This document shows positions 17,627 to 26,545 of a stretch of DNA of 64,000 bases, in pieces. A model generated the notes under the pieces. It was not told the DNA's origin. It ran no database searches and worked only from the letters and a program-made list of their open reading frames with translations. The translations under genes and the position numbers were made by a program. The first letter of the stretch is position 1. The number at the start of each line of letters is the position of its first letter. The DNA is from Flavobacteriales bacterium (lineage in GTDB: Bacteria; Bacteroidota; Bacteroidia; Flavobacteriales; Flavobacteriaceae), in contig JAMOUV010000010.1 of assembly GCA_027067965.1 (NCBI GenBank), positions 310,001 to 374,000 on the forward strand, in the 5' to 3' direction.

Positions 17627-18160
17627 TGGATCGGTAAAAAGCACTTGTTTTTTTATTCACCCCTAGCAACTACCGGCCTACAATTTATAACCATGTACCC
17701 GCGCAAATCTTTACATCATCATTCCCGCGCGAATCTCTTCGTGTGGAATATTTATATTAACCGTCTCCTCTTAAACGCCCGGGGATGATTTACCCCTATG
17801 GGGCCACGGCATTCCTTCCAATGCTTATTCTATTCACGGAATGTCTCGTCATGACCATTTAATATTGAATGTTTCCTAAAAAATGCCGTGGAATGATATT
17901 GTTTATTATTTCATTGTTCACTGAAAAAACTCTTTCACTCCTTCCCTAAAAAAGCTAACGGCTAAAAGCTTGATACAGTAAAGGTTAAAGTTTATTAGAG
18001 ATTCTTCCTCCCTTCGGTCGTCAGTCACAGACTCCTTGGGAGAATGACAATATACACCTTCCGCCGAAGTCGAAAAACCGCTAACGGCTAATAACTTAAT
18101 TTTTAACCGCTTAAGCAATGCATCCATCAAAAATCCCCGAAATGTGTAAGGGTTATGAAA
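17627..18160. other. Non-coding stretch with short repeats
   Basis: No gene is supported in these 530 bases. Visible structure: CCACGGCATT at 17804 and its inverted copy AATGCCGTGG at 17882; GCTAACGGCTAA at about 17953 and again near 18080; and a block at 17998-18050. It may be decayed sequence. Confidence 0.5.
17998..18050 (-). repeat. Possible dispersed repeat with GTCATTCT / AAGAATCTC ends
   Basis: Read on the minus strand this block begins TTGTCATTCTCCC and ends GAAGAATCTC. That frame resembles the dispersed intergenic repeats found in many bacteria that start GTCATTCTG and end GAAGAATCTC. Only one copy lies in this window, so the assignment rests on remembered resemblance. Confidence 0.35.
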
Positions 18161-18167
18161 AAATTCT

Positions 18168-18175
18168 TATATTTG
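18168..18175 (+). promoter_or_regulatory. Candidate -7 box of the SPFH operon
   Basis: TATATTTG matches TAnnTTTG exactly, 21 bases before the SPFH start. The leader between them holds the direct repeat GATATCAAAAT twice. Confidence 0.55.
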
Positions 18176-18196
18176 TGATATCAAAATGATATCAAA

Positions 18197-19060
18197 ATGA
18201 ATACAAACGACACAAAAGAAAAAGAATTTAAAGCCATTAACGGTTTTATTATGTTAGTGGTGGCATTGGCCTTTTTGGCTCTTGCCCTATATGGCGGTTA
18301 TACGGGGAATCCCGTGGCAATGACAATAGGCGGACTATTGTTTTTCTTTACGCTTCCCGGATTTGCAGTGGTAAATCCCAATGAATCGTTGGTATTAACT
18401 TTATTCGGAGAATATAAAGGCACCATTCTAAAAAACGGTTTTTGGTGGTTTAATCCACTTATGTCCCGGAAGAAAATTTCTTTGAAAGCGCGCAATTTCA
18501 ACAGTGATACCATTAAGGTTAACGATAAGATAGGTAATCCTATATTAATCGGTGCCGTGGTGGTTTGGCGAGTGAGAGATACTTATAAAGCGGCCTTTGA
18601 AGTGGATAATTACGAACATTTTGTAGTGGTTCAAACCGATGCGGCCATACGGAAATTGGCGGGCATGTATCCTTATGATGATATTGAAGATGAAGGTGCG
18701 GAAATTACTTTGCGCGAAGGAGGTGAGGAAGTAAATAAACAATTGGAAGCCGAAATTTCCGAACGTTTAAAGATTGCTGGTATCGAGGTATTGGAAGCGC
18801 GAATTAATTATTTGGCATATGCCACGGAAATTGCAGGTGCCATGCTCAAACGCCAACAAGCAGTGGCTATTATAGCCGCCCGTAAGAAAATTGTGGAAGG
18901 TGCCGTGTCGATGGTGGAAATGGCCTTGAAAGAATTGAGTGAAAATCAAATCGTTGAATTGGATGAAGAGCGTAAGGCGCAGATGGTGAGCAATTTAATG
19001 GTGGTACTTACTTCGGATAAAGATGTAACACCTGTAATTAATACGGGTTCGGTTTATTAA
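18197..19060 (+). CDS. SPFH (band 7) domain membrane protein
   Basis: The 287-aa product has two adjacent transmembrane segments (about residues 14-33 and 38-58). A band-7/SPFH domain starting [21 protein letters not shown] follows, with [14 protein letters not shown]-like signature residues near 200 ([10 protein letters not shown]). The C-terminal helix resembles other stomatin-like proteins that form large membrane-bound rings or microdomains. It leads a three-gene operon with a DUF4177-like gene and an Arc-like gene. What the complex does in bacteria of this type is not established. Confidence 0.88.
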   Translation: MNTNDTKEKEFKAINGFIMLVVALAFLALALYGGYTGNPVAMTIGGLLFFFTLPGFAVVNPNESLVLTLFGEYKGTILKNGFWWFNPLMSRKKISLKARNFNSDTIKVNDKIGNPILIGAVVVWRVRDTYKAAFEVDNYEHFVVVQTDAAIRKLAGMYPYDDIEDEGAEITLREGGEEVNKQLEAEISERLKIAGIEVLEARINYLAYATEIAGAMLKRQQAVAIIAARKKIVEGAVSMVEMALKELSENQIVELDEERKAQMVSNLMVVLTSDKDVTPVINTGSVY

Positions 19061-19071
19061 AATTTGTTGCG

Positions 19072-19251
19072 ATGAAAGAATACAAAGTGTTGAAAATAAA
19101 GAAAAGCATTTTTAAATCCGATTTGGACAAGAAAATTCAAGAAGCATTGGACCGGCATGCCCGCATGGGATGGGAATTGGACGAAATGACCTTGGAGATG
19201 TACGGCGGAGCAATTTATTTGGTGCTGTCGCGTAAATCCGCTAAATTTTAG
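19072..19251 (+). CDS. Small DUF4177-like protein
   Basis: A 59-aa frame begins MKEYKVLKIKK and contains MGWELDEMTLEMYGG and LVLSRK. The pattern (YKV start, a helix, a GWEL turn, and a closing strand) matches DUF4177-like small proteins of unknown function. It starts 11 bases after the SPFH stop and ends two bases before the next ATG, which supports it being real and translated with its neighbours. Confidence 0.7.
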   Translation: MKEYKVLKIKKSIFKSDLDKKIQEALDRHARMGWELDEMTLEMYGGAIYLVLSRKSAKF

Positions 19252-19253
19252 AA

Positions 19254-19454
19254 ATGGCCAAAAAGAAATCTTTCGTATTAAGATTGAATGAAGAAACCTA
19301 TCGTGCTTTGGAACGATGGGCGGCGGATGAATTTCGTAGCGTAAACGGCCAATTGGAATTCATCATTCATCAAGCTTTGCGCAAATCCGGGCGTTTGCCA
19401 AAAAAGAAAGGTGGTGCAAATGCGAATAATAAGAAAGAGAACCTCAAGGATTAA
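19254..19454 (+). CDS. Arc-like ribbon-helix-helix protein
   Basis: The 66-aa product has a ribbon strand (KSFVLRLNEETYRALERWA) and two helices ending in FIIHQALRKSGR, the Arc/MetJ pattern. Such proteins bind DNA as dimers through the N-terminal strand. The C-terminus is a basic, glycine- and asparagine-rich tail. It closes the SPFH operon; similar SPFH-plus-Arc pairs occur in other bacteria. Its last 11 bases overlap the end of the convergent wbqC gene. Confidence 0.8.
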   Translation: MAKKKSFVLRLNEETYRALERWAADEFRSVNGQLEFIIHQALRKSGRLPKKKGGANANNKKENLKD

Positions 19455-20088
19455 AAAATAAGTCGCCGTGATTTTTTAGATACACGGCGGCTTCCGGTCC
19501 TTGCATAAATAATAAATCCAACATACTCAAGTCGGGTAAAAAACCGTTTCGATCGGAAAATTGCTGAAAATAAGGCGATAATCTTTCCTTAAAATCAAAA
19601 TGACTTTTGGCATTGACCAGATATCGAAAATCTATGATTCCTCCGGGATTTTTTTCATATTTTTTTGTAAAGGAAAAACGAAAAGCCAAGTCGAGCAATT
19701 CAAAAATCCGTTCGATGGTTTTTATATTAAAATCTATCAATTTATCGAACTTTTGTTCGAATAAAGGTTTCAAATCGTCTTCGTAATATTCAAAATAAGG
19801 TGAAGTCCGGTAAGCCGTTTCTATGGATTTCCAATGTTGCCGTTGCCAATTGAATTCATTGGCTATTTCGATATCTTTGGTAGCCCTGTGCCTGTTGGAT
19901 TTGCTGTGTTTTACGGGAACCGTCAGCAGCTGTTTACCATGAGCGCCATGTATATAATACCGGTTGCGATAAGTTTGTTTTTCGAAATGATCGTGAATTT
20001 CAAAAAGAATTTCATTTGCATGATACATCACAATAAAATGACTTACCGATGGAAAAACAACCGGATGAATAAGAATACGCTTAGCCAT
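19444..20088 (-). CDS. wbqC: WbqC family protein
   Basis: The 214-aa product resembles WbqC-like proteins. It has KRILIHPVVFPSVSHF at the start, YRNRYYIHGAHGKQLLTVPVKH, the KDIEIANEFNWQRQHWKSI block and AYRTSPYFEYYEDDL. Members are found in surface-polysaccharide or lepB clusters and their reaction is not firmly known. The start at 20088 (MAKRIL) fits the family; a longer frame adds 18 residues that lie in lepB. Its start overlaps the lepB stop by eight bases, as in translationally coupled genes. Confidence 0.85.
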   Translation of the reverse strand: MAKRILIHPVVFPSVSHFIVMYHANEILFEIHDHFEKQTYRNRYYIHGAHGKQLLTVPVKHSKSNRHRATKDIEIANEFNWQRQHWKSIETAYRTSPYFEYYEDDLKPLFEQKFDKLIDFNIKTIERIFELLDLAFRFSFTKKYEKNPGGIIDFRYLVNAKSHFDFKERLSPYFQQFSDRNGFLPDLSMLDLLFMQGPEAAVYLKNHGDLFFNP

Positions 20089-21634
20089 TTTTCTTTTTCT
20101 TACGATAATATTCCCATCCGAAATATAGGATAAGAAATACAAATAAAGTCCATAGATAACTCACTCGCTTGCCTTTGCCATGAACGGTAGTAAATACGCG
20201 TTCCCATCTGATGCGGCCGTCGTCTTTATCGCGGCTGAACCATATAAAGACCGCTTTTCCCATCACATGGGTCCAAGGGACAAATCCCCATACGCGCGAA
20301 TCTTCGGAATTGGAGCGGTTGTCTCCCATCATCCAATAATAATTTTGCTTGAATGTATATTCTTTAACCGGTTTTCCGTTGATATAGGCCGTACCGTCTT
20401 TCCATTCCACTTTATTTTCGGTTAGCGGTTGCATGGTTTCGTATTCTTCGATGGCTTTTTTATAAAGCAGATAATTTTTTCGGTCCAACCGGATTTTATC
20501 TCCTTTTTTAGGCACATAAACAGGTCCGAAATTATCCATGCTCCACCAACCGCTACCTTTAGGAAAAATTCTTTTACTGGAGGTGGTATCTAAAAACATC
20601 GTCACATTGTCCACCGAAGATAATGAACGCAAATAATCAGCCGCTTTTTCCGTAAGATTAATCACATATTTTTTTCCTTTCATTCCTTTTACGGCATTAC
20701 GAAGATTGATATCATAACGTTTTTTAAGTGTTTTGGCTTCATGTCTGCCGAGGGTTTGGCCTTCCTTGAATTGGACTTCATATAGGTGTTGAATTTCCGT
20801 CCGGTCGGGATAGGATGCGGGAAATCCGTTGATATATAATTTTCCTTGACGCACTTCCAACGTATCACCCGGTACGGCAACGCAGCGTTTTACATAATTG
20901 GATTTTTTATCGATAGGTTTGCGGATGCGTCTTTTGGAAACCGTAAAAAATTGTTCTACGGTATCGGCCGGCCAGTTAAATACAACAATTTCGTTTCGTT
21001 TTACTTTTTGAAAACCGGGCAATCGCATATAAGGAAATTGCGGGCGGTTCAAATAGGATTTAATTTTTAATACGGGCACGGTATCATGCACCATCGGTAC
21101 GGAAACCGCGGTCATCGGAATACGCGGTCCGTAATGTAATTTGCTTACAAATAAATAATCGCCTACCAATAAGGATTTTTCAAGCGAAGGTGTAGGGATA
21201 ATAAAAGGTTGAAAGGCAAAGACATGAACCAATGTGGCGGCAATAACGGCAAACACTATGGAGCCGAGCAAGGTGTCTTTGTCATCGTGTTCGGGATGAT
21301 AAGGTGCATCTTTTGCTTGGGTAAAATTCAAATAAATAAAATAAAGCCCCAAGGTCAATACCACCAAAATTTTGTTTTTCAATGTATCTTTACCGAATAC
21401 TTTTAATACCTGAAACCAATAAACAATAAACATTAATTGATTGACCACGGGAATATATAGTAACAGAAACCACCACCACGGCCGGTTGATTATTTTGGTG
21501 AGGATGTAGGCGTTATAAAACGGTATGAGGGCATACCATGCCGGATAACCGGCTCTTTTGTAAAAACAACAATACATCAAGAAATGAACGACGTTCATGA
21601 ATAAGAAAAATATAAGCCATTGTGTAATTGTCAT
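20081..21634 (-). CDS. lepB: Signal peptidase I with N-terminal membrane domain
   Basis: At 517 aa this is longer than most type I signal peptidases. The first 115 residues form a separate membrane domain (WYALIPFYNAYILTKI, as in DUF5684), followed by the LepB region. The nucleophile is S150 in IPTPSLEKSLLVGDYLFVSK, and the general-base lysine is K249 in NYVKRCVAVPGD. GDNRSNSEDSRVWGFVP is box E. A large insertion lies between the catalytic boxes, as in other Bacteroidota. It removes signal peptides from exported proteins at the inner membrane. It follows the DUF5683 gene by 13 bases. Confidence 0.93.
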   Translation of the reverse strand: MTITQWLIFFLFMNVVHFLMYCCFYKRAGYPAWYALIPFYNAYILTKIINRPWWWFLLLYIPVVNQLMFIVYWFQVLKVFGKDTLKNKILVVLTLGLYFIYLNFTQAKDAPYHPEHDDKDTLLGSIVFAVIAATLVHVFAFQPFIIPTPSLEKSLLVGDYLFVSKLHYGPRIPMTAVSVPMVHDTVPVLKIKSYLNRPQFPYMRLPGFQKVKRNEIVVFNWPADTVEQFFTVSKRRIRKPIDKKSNYVKRCVAVPGDTLEVRQGKLYINGFPASYPDRTEIQHLYEVQFKEGQTLGRHEAKTLKKRYDINLRNAVKGMKGKKYVINLTEKAADYLRSLSSVDNVTMFLDTTSSKRIFPKGSGWWSMDNFGPVYVPKKGDKIRLDRKNYLLYKKAIEEYETMQPLTENKVEWKDGTAYINGKPVKEYTFKQNYYWMMGDNRSNSEDSRVWGFVPWTHVMGKAVFIWFSRDKDDGRIRWERVFTTVHGKGKRVSYLWTLFVFLILYFGWEYYRKKKKNG

Positions 21635-21647
21635 AATGTATTTTTTT

Positions 21648-22232
21648 TTAAAATTGATATTTTAAACTCAAGCCCCAAACGGGTTGCACCAGATTCGGCG
21701 GATTAATTTGCCAACTCAAATTGTCATTAATATTCCACAATCGCAAATGCGCCGATACGTTGGCATCAATAATATTAAGTGCATATATTAATATTGTGCC
21801 CATAAGAGATAAATCCCTATTGCGACGGTAATAACTTTGAGCCATAATTAAAATTTCGGTGGAATATTGAGGGAATTCATCGGGAAAACCCAAAAGCCGG
21901 TTTTGGTAGGCCTTTCTGTATTTTAAATAATTTTCTTGGTTGTATAAATATAAATAGATACCTCCGCCGAGAAGCAAATAAATAACGGGAATTTTCCAAT
22001 ATTGTTTATTGTATGCCTGCCCCAATCCGGGGAGTACGGCGGAATAAAAAGCCGATTTAGCAGGCGCATTGATGTCCAAAGTGGCATTTTTCGGAAGATC
22101 AATATTTTCAGGTTGAATGAAATGGATACTGTCTTGCTTGACCCGGAGCGAATCTTGCTGGGCCAATCCGGAGTATATATGAATAAACGAGATTAAGATT
22201 CCCGCGATAAAAATTCGGCAATTTTTTCCCAT
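21648..22232 (-). CDS. DUF5683 domain protein
   Basis: The 194-aa product has a signal peptide (IFIAGILISFIHIYSGLAQ), the conserved AFYSAVLPGLGQAYNKQYWKIP segment, a hydrophobic helix and the YRRNRDLSLM stretch that mark DUF5683. Function is unknown. It lies inside the parAB-lepB cluster, as in Flavobacteriia, and its start overlaps the parB end by 40 bases. No in-frame start nearer to the domain is available. Confidence 0.85.
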   Translation of the reverse strand: MGKNCRIFIAGILISFIHIYSGLAQQDSLRVKQDSIHFIQPENIDLPKNATLDINAPAKSAFYSAVLPGLGQAYNKQYWKIPVIYLLLGGGIYLYLYNQENYLKYRKAYQNRLLGFPDEFPQYSTEILIMAQSYYRRNRDLSLMGTILIYALNIIDANVSAHLRLWNINDNLSWQINPPNLVQPVWGLSLKYQF

Positions 22233-23095
22233 TCTTCTTTGGATTCAAAAGGTATGATTAATTTGCCCGAATAATCTCCTTTCCATAAAACTTTCGTGTG
22301 GGGGGATAATTGTTTTTTTAATGATTTTTCAAAAGTTTTAATGGCTTCCGGTTTTTTCGGTGTTTGTTTTTTTTCTTTTATTTCCAGAATCTTTCCTTCC
22401 CGGTAGTTTTTTACTAATTCTTCGGTTTGTCGTACCGATAAATTTTTCTTAATAATTTGTCTGTAAATGTCAAGTTGCACATCATGGTCTTCGATGGAAA
22501 TCAAGGCGCGTCCATGTCCCATACTGATAAATCCGTCTCGAATTCCGCTTTGAATAATCGGATCAAGTTTAAGTAATCTCAGATAATTGGTCACGGTACT
22601 GCGTTTTTTGCCTACCCGTTCGCTCATTTCTTCTTGGGTTAGTCCCAATTCATCTATCATGCGCTGAAATGAAATGGCTATTTCGATGGGGTCCAGATCT
22701 TCGCGTTGTAAATTTTCCACCAAAGCCATTTCGAGCATTTCGCGGTCATTGGCCAAGCGGACGTAAGCGGGAATGGTTTCCAATCCCGCGATTTTAGCGG
22801 CTCGAAGGCGGCGTTCGCCCGAAATAACGGTAAATTTTCCGTCGTCTTCTTTTTTTACCGTAACGGGCTGAATAATGCCTAATTCCTTGATGGATTGTGC
22901 CAATTCGTTAAGGGCTTGTTCATCGAATTGTGTGCGCGGTTGATATGGATTGGTTTGGATTTTGGATACGGGAATCTCCACGATGCTTCCCAATATTTCC
23001 TTGGCCCCTTTGTCCTTGGCCGATTTAACCTTTTCTACGTTCAAAAGGGCATCCAGCCCACGTCCGAGCCGTTTTTTATTTCCGGATTTTGCCAT
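22193..23095 (-). CDS. parB: Chromosome-partitioning protein ParB
   Basis: The 300-aa product begins KKRLGRGLDALL, the ParB N-terminal motif. It continues with the ParB/Srx CTPase-type domain (IVEIPVSKIQTNPYQPRTQF, then VISGERRLRAAK, the GERR box), a helix-turn-helix region (LTQEEMSERVGKKRSTVTNYLRLLKL) and a C-terminal dimerisation segment. It loads at parS sites and acts with ParA in origin segregation. The gene follows parA by four bases. No parS site was found in the window by eye. Confidence 0.95.
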   Translation of the reverse strand: MAKSGNKKRLGRGLDALLNVEKVKSAKDKGAKEILGSIVEIPVSKIQTNPYQPRTQFDEQALNELAQSIKELGIIQPVTVKKEDDGKFTVISGERRLRAAKIAGLETIPAYVRLANDREMLEMALVENLQREDLDPIEIAISFQRMIDELGLTQEEMSERVGKKRSTVTNYLRLLKLDPIIQSGIRDGFISMGHGRALISIEDHDVQLDIYRQIIKKNLSVRQTEELVKNYREGKILEIKEKKQTPKKPEAIKTFEKSLKKQLSPHTKVLWKGDYSGKLIIPFESKEEWEKIAEFLSRES

Positions 23096-23099
23096 AAAA

Positions 23100-23870
23100 T
23101 TATTTTTCTTCGTTTTTTTTGATTAGTTCATGAGCCAAATTCAAATAATTAATCGCTCCACGGCTATCGGCATCGTATTCGATAATATTTTCACCGAAAC
23201 TCGGCGCTTCACTCAGTCTTACATTACGCTGAATGATTGTATCGAATACCATGTCTTCGAAATGTTTTTTGACTTCTTCCACCACTTGGTTCGAAAGCTT
23301 TAGCCGCGAGTCATACATAGTTAGCAACATGCCTTCGATGTCCAAATCGGGATTATGAAGTTCTTGTACGCTTTTTATGGTATTGAGTAGTTTTCCCAAT
23401 CCTTCCAGCGCAAAATATTCGCATTGAATGGGAATAATTACCGAATCGGCGGCAGTCAAGGCATTTAATGTAATCAATCCCAGGGAAGGAGCGGTATCAA
23501 TGATGATATAATCGTATTGATCGCGAATTTCTTCCAGCGCATTTTTCAACAAATATTCCCGGTTGGGATTATCCACCATTTCTATTTCCACTCCCACCAG
23601 GTTGATGTGGGAAGGAATAATATCCAGGTTAGGCGAGACTTCTTTAATGATCACTTCCCGGGCGTTTTTCAATCCTTCGAGAATTTCATAAGTTCCTTCT
23701 GGCTGTTCCTCGATATCTATTCCCAAACCGGATGAAGCATTGGCTTGCGGATCGGCATCTACAAGCAAAACTTTCTTTTCCAATACACCAAGTGCCGCCG
23801 CCAAATTGACCGCAGTTGTCGTTTTTCCCACTCCGCCTTTTTGATTGGCTATGGCAATGATTTTTCCCAT
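23100..23870 (-). CDS. parA: Chromosome-partitioning ATPase ParA
   Basis: The 256-aa product carries the deviant Walker A motif KGGVGKTTTAVNLA near the start, DADPQANASSGLG, and IIDTAPSLGLITLNAL as Walker B. This is the chromosomal ParA/Soj type, a nucleoid-bound ATPase that positions ParB-parS complexes. It is the first gene of the parA-parB-DUF5683-lepB-wbqC transcript. TAAATTTA at 23896-23903 is a near match to the -7 promoter box. Confidence 0.95.
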   Translation of the reverse strand: MGKIIAIANQKGGVGKTTTAVNLAAALGVLEKKVLLVDADPQANASSGLGIDIEEQPEGTYEILEGLKNAREVIIKEVSPNLDIIPSHINLVGVEIEMVDNPNREYLLKNALEEIRDQYDYIIIDTAPSLGLITLNALTAADSVIIPIQCEYFALEGLGKLLNTIKSVQELHNPDLDIEGMLLTMYDSRLKLSNQVVEEVKKHFEDMVFDTIIQRNVRLSEAPSFGENIIEYDADSRGAINYLNLAHELIKKNEEK

Positions 23871-24010
23871 AAAATCAAACTCTCGTGTTAGCCGGTAAAT
23901 TTACGAATTTTTTTTGTAGGTATCTCTTTTTTAACGGCCGGTGATACCATATTCTTCCTATAATCGCGTGTTTTTCCTATTTTCGCATTATATTGTTTAA
24001 ATAACGCTTC

Positions 24011-25519
24011 ATGCTAAAAAAAATTATCGCCAAAATATGGGCGAAGAAAGCGGCCCGGGAATATAATAAGATTCGAAGTGATGCTATAAAAGACCAACAA
24101 AGATGGATGCACCGGCTCATTTCGGAAGGAAGAAAAACACATTTCGGGCAAGATTATAATTTTGATAAAATTCATACTTATACTCAACTGAAAGAAAATA
24201 TTCCGCTGCTGACTTACGAAGATATCAAACACTACATTCAACGAATTACGGAAGGAGCGGAAAATGTGTTATGGCCCGGACGTCCGCTATACTTTGCCAA
24301 AACATCCGGTACCACTTCAGGAACCAAATATATTCCGATTTCCAGGGAATCAATGCCTTTTCATATCAAAGCCGCACGCGATATGTTATTGTTGTATATC
24401 AACCAATCAGGTTATGCGGATTTTTTGGATGGAAAAATGATTTTCCTGCAAGGAAGTCCCGAGTTGGAGGAAAAGGGAGGAATCCCTACTGGGCGGTTAT
24501 CGGGAATTGCCGCTCATTTCGTGCCGCGTTATCTTCAGAGAAACCGGCTTCCTTCATGGGAAACGAATACCATTTCCGATTGGGAGACCAAATTAAACCG
24601 TATCGTAGATGAAACGATCGACGAAAATATGACTTTGATAAGCGGTATTCCTTCGTGGTTGCAGTCTTATTTTGAAAAACTTATCGAACGGGCGGGTAAG
24701 CCGGTGGGGGAAATATTTCCCGGTTTTTCGGTTTTTGTTCATGGCGGTGTCAATTTCGAACCTTATCGAAGTAAATTCAAACGATTAATCGGCCGGGATG
24801 TGGATACCTTGGAAACTTATCCCGCTTCGGAAGGATTTATTGCTTTTCAGGATGATTATCGCCGCGACGATTTACTTTTGCTCACCAATCACGGTATGTT
24901 CTATGAATTCGTCCCTTTGGAAGAACTCCAATCCGACAATCCGAAACGGCTGAATTTGGCGGAGGTGGAAACCGGCACCGATTATGCCATTGTACTTCAT
25001 ACAAATGCGGGGCTTTGGGGTTATATGATAGGTGATATTGTGCGGTTTACTTCTACGTCTCCTTACCGGATTAAAGTAAGCGGACGTGTGAAGCATTACA
25101 TTTCTGCTTTCGGTGAGCATGTTATAGCCAAGGAAGTGGAAACGGCCGTTAAAAAAGCAAGCCAAAATGCCGGTGTTGCGGTCAATGAATTTTCCGTGGC
25201 GCCATGTATAAATCCCGAAGAGGGATTGCCCTATCACGAATGGTTGGTGGAATTTGATACGGAACCGGAAAATCCTGTTGATTTTGCAAAAGACTTGGAT
25301 AAGGAAATGCAACGGCAAAATATTTATTATAGAGATTTGATCGAAGGAAAAATTTTACGACCCGCAGTGGTTTCTTTTGTCAAAAAAGGAGCATTCCACC
25401 GCTATATGGCCTCGGTGGGAAAATTGGGCGGTCAAAATAAAATACCTCCTTTAAAAGACGATCGAAGTATTGCCGATTGGTTGCATCATAATCGGGAAAT
25501 ATTAAAACAAATTTTATGA
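24011..25519 (+). CDS. GH3-family adenylating enzyme
   Basis: The 502-aa protein matches bacterial GH3 homologues. The ATP-binding region FAKTSGTTSGTKYIPISRESM is near residue 97, the acceptor segment ETYPASEGFIAFQ is near residue 272, and YRIKVSGRVKHYISAFGEHV lies in the hinge region. Plant GH3 enzymes join amino acids to plant hormones through acyl-adenylates. In Bacteroidota the substrate is unknown. The next gene, DUF4286, overlaps its stop by four bases, a common pairing in this phylum. Confidence 0.88.
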   Translation: MLKKIIAKIWAKKAAREYNKIRSDAIKDQQRWMHRLISEGRKTHFGQDYNFDKIHTYTQLKENIPLLTYEDIKHYIQRITEGAENVLWPGRPLYFAKTSGTTSGTKYIPISRESMPFHIKAARDMLLLYINQSGYADFLDGKMIFLQGSPELEEKGGIPTGRLSGIAAHFVPRYLQRNRLPSWETNTISDWETKLNRIVDETIDENMTLISGIPSWLQSYFEKLIERAGKPVGEIFPGFSVFVHGGVNFEPYRSKFKRLIGRDVDTLETYPASEGFIAFQDDYRRDDLLLLTNHGMFYEFVPLEELQSDNPKRLNLAEVETGTDYAIVLHTNAGLWGYMIGDIVRFTSTSPYRIKVSGRVKHYISAFGEHVIAKEVETAVKKASQNAGVAVNEFSVAPCINPEEGLPYHEWLVEFDTEPENPVDFAKDLDKEMQRQNIYYRDLIEGKILRPAVVSFVKKGAFHRYMASVGKLGGQNKIPPLKDDRSIADWLHHNREILKQIL

Positions 25520-25824
25520 TTCTTTTTAATATCACATTCAATGTCGATGATGACATAAAATCCGAATGGTTGGATTACATGCAACATGAGATTATTCCTA
25601 AAATGCTGAAAAGCAACCTTTTACATTCAGCCGTGTTGAGCGAACTTTTGCTAAACGAGCCGCAAGGCACCTCTTATGCATTGCAATTTCTTAGCGAGAA
25701 TCCTGAAATTTTAAATCGGTTTAGGCGGGCAGATTTTCCTGCCATAAAGCGGGAATTATGGGAAAAATACGGCGACAAAGTGGTTTTCTTTCCTACGGAA
25801 ATGAAAGTAATCAAACGCTTTTAA
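25516..25824 (+). CDS. DUF4286 family protein
   Basis: The 102-aa cytoplasmic protein has the DUF4286 pattern: a ferredoxin-like opening MILFNITFNVDDDIKSEWLD and a central SYALQFLSENPEILNRF. Function is unknown. Its start overlaps the GH3 stop by four bases, which indicates coupled translation. Confidence 0.82.
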   Translation: MILFNITFNVDDDIKSEWLDYMQHEIIPKMLKSNLLHSAVLSELLLNEPQGTSYALQFLSENPEILNRFRRADFPAIKRELWEKYGDKVVFFPTEMKVIKRF

Positions 25825-25878
25825 AAACCATATGGCTTTTTCTTTTTTCATTAAACTTAAGTTTTAGGGATAATACCT

Positions 25879-25886
25879 TACATTTG
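25879..25886 (+). promoter_or_regulatory. Candidate -7 box of the rhomboid gene
   Basis: TACATTTG matches TAnnTTTG exactly, 19 bases before the rhomboid start. Confidence 0.5.
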
Positions 25887-25905
25887 TAATACAAAATCAT
25901 AGCAA

Positions 25906-26544
25906 ATGGATTTATTACTTCTCATTATTATTTTAGTTAATGCCGCCTTTACCTTCAAAGGATTAAATGATTATTCTTTTTTCGAACGCTATAAATTCAA
26001 TGCGGGCGCCGTCAGGCGAGGTGAATATTACCGTTTGGTTACGGGTGCTTTTTTGCACGCGGGCTGGGGACATTTCCTTTTTAATATGATTACCTTGTAT
26101 TTTTTCTATAAGCCGGTGGTGGTTTATACGGGCTATACCGGTTTCTTATTAATATATTTCGCAGGAATGATTGGTGGAAACTTGTTGGCTTATTATTTTC
26201 ATAAAAATGATTCTTATTATTCGGCAGTGGGCAATTCGGGCGCGGTAAATGCGGTGGTTTTTTCGGCCATATTATTTCAACCCGGCGCTTCGATTTTTAT
26301 TTTACCTTTCCCAATTCCTATTCCTGCCTACATTTATGCGGTAGGATATTTGCTTTATACCACATTCGGAATGAAAAATCTCAAAGATCATATCGGTCAT
26401 GAAGCACATTTCGGAGGAGCGGCTGCCGGAATTATTTTATCCGTGTTATTGGCTCCCGGGTTATTAAAACAACGCTTGATGTTATTAGTCGCGTTATTAA
26501 TTGTTATTATAGGCGGGTTTATCTATGCCCGAAAAAAAGCTTAA
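25906..26544 (+). CDS. Rhomboid-family intramembrane serine protease
   Basis: The 212-aa product has six transmembrane helices and the rhomboid active site. S111 is in GNSG, H168 in GHEAHFGG, and the upstream HAGWGHFLFNM carries the conserved His and Asn. Rhomboids cut transmembrane segments of other proteins inside the inner membrane. The gene ends one base before the PBP4 start, so the two form an operon. The substrate is unknown. Confidence 0.9.
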   Translation: MDLLLLIIILVNAAFTFKGLNDYSFFERYKFNAGAVRRGEYYRLVTGAFLHAGWGHFLFNMITLYFFYKPVVVYTGYTGFLLIYFAGMIGGNLLAYYFHKNDSYYSAVGNSGAVNAVVFSAILFQPGASIFILPFPIPIPAYIYAVGYLLYTTFGMKNLKDHIGHEAHFGGAAAGIILSVLLAPGLLKQRLMLLVALLIVIIGGFIYARKKA

Positions 26545-26545
26545 T

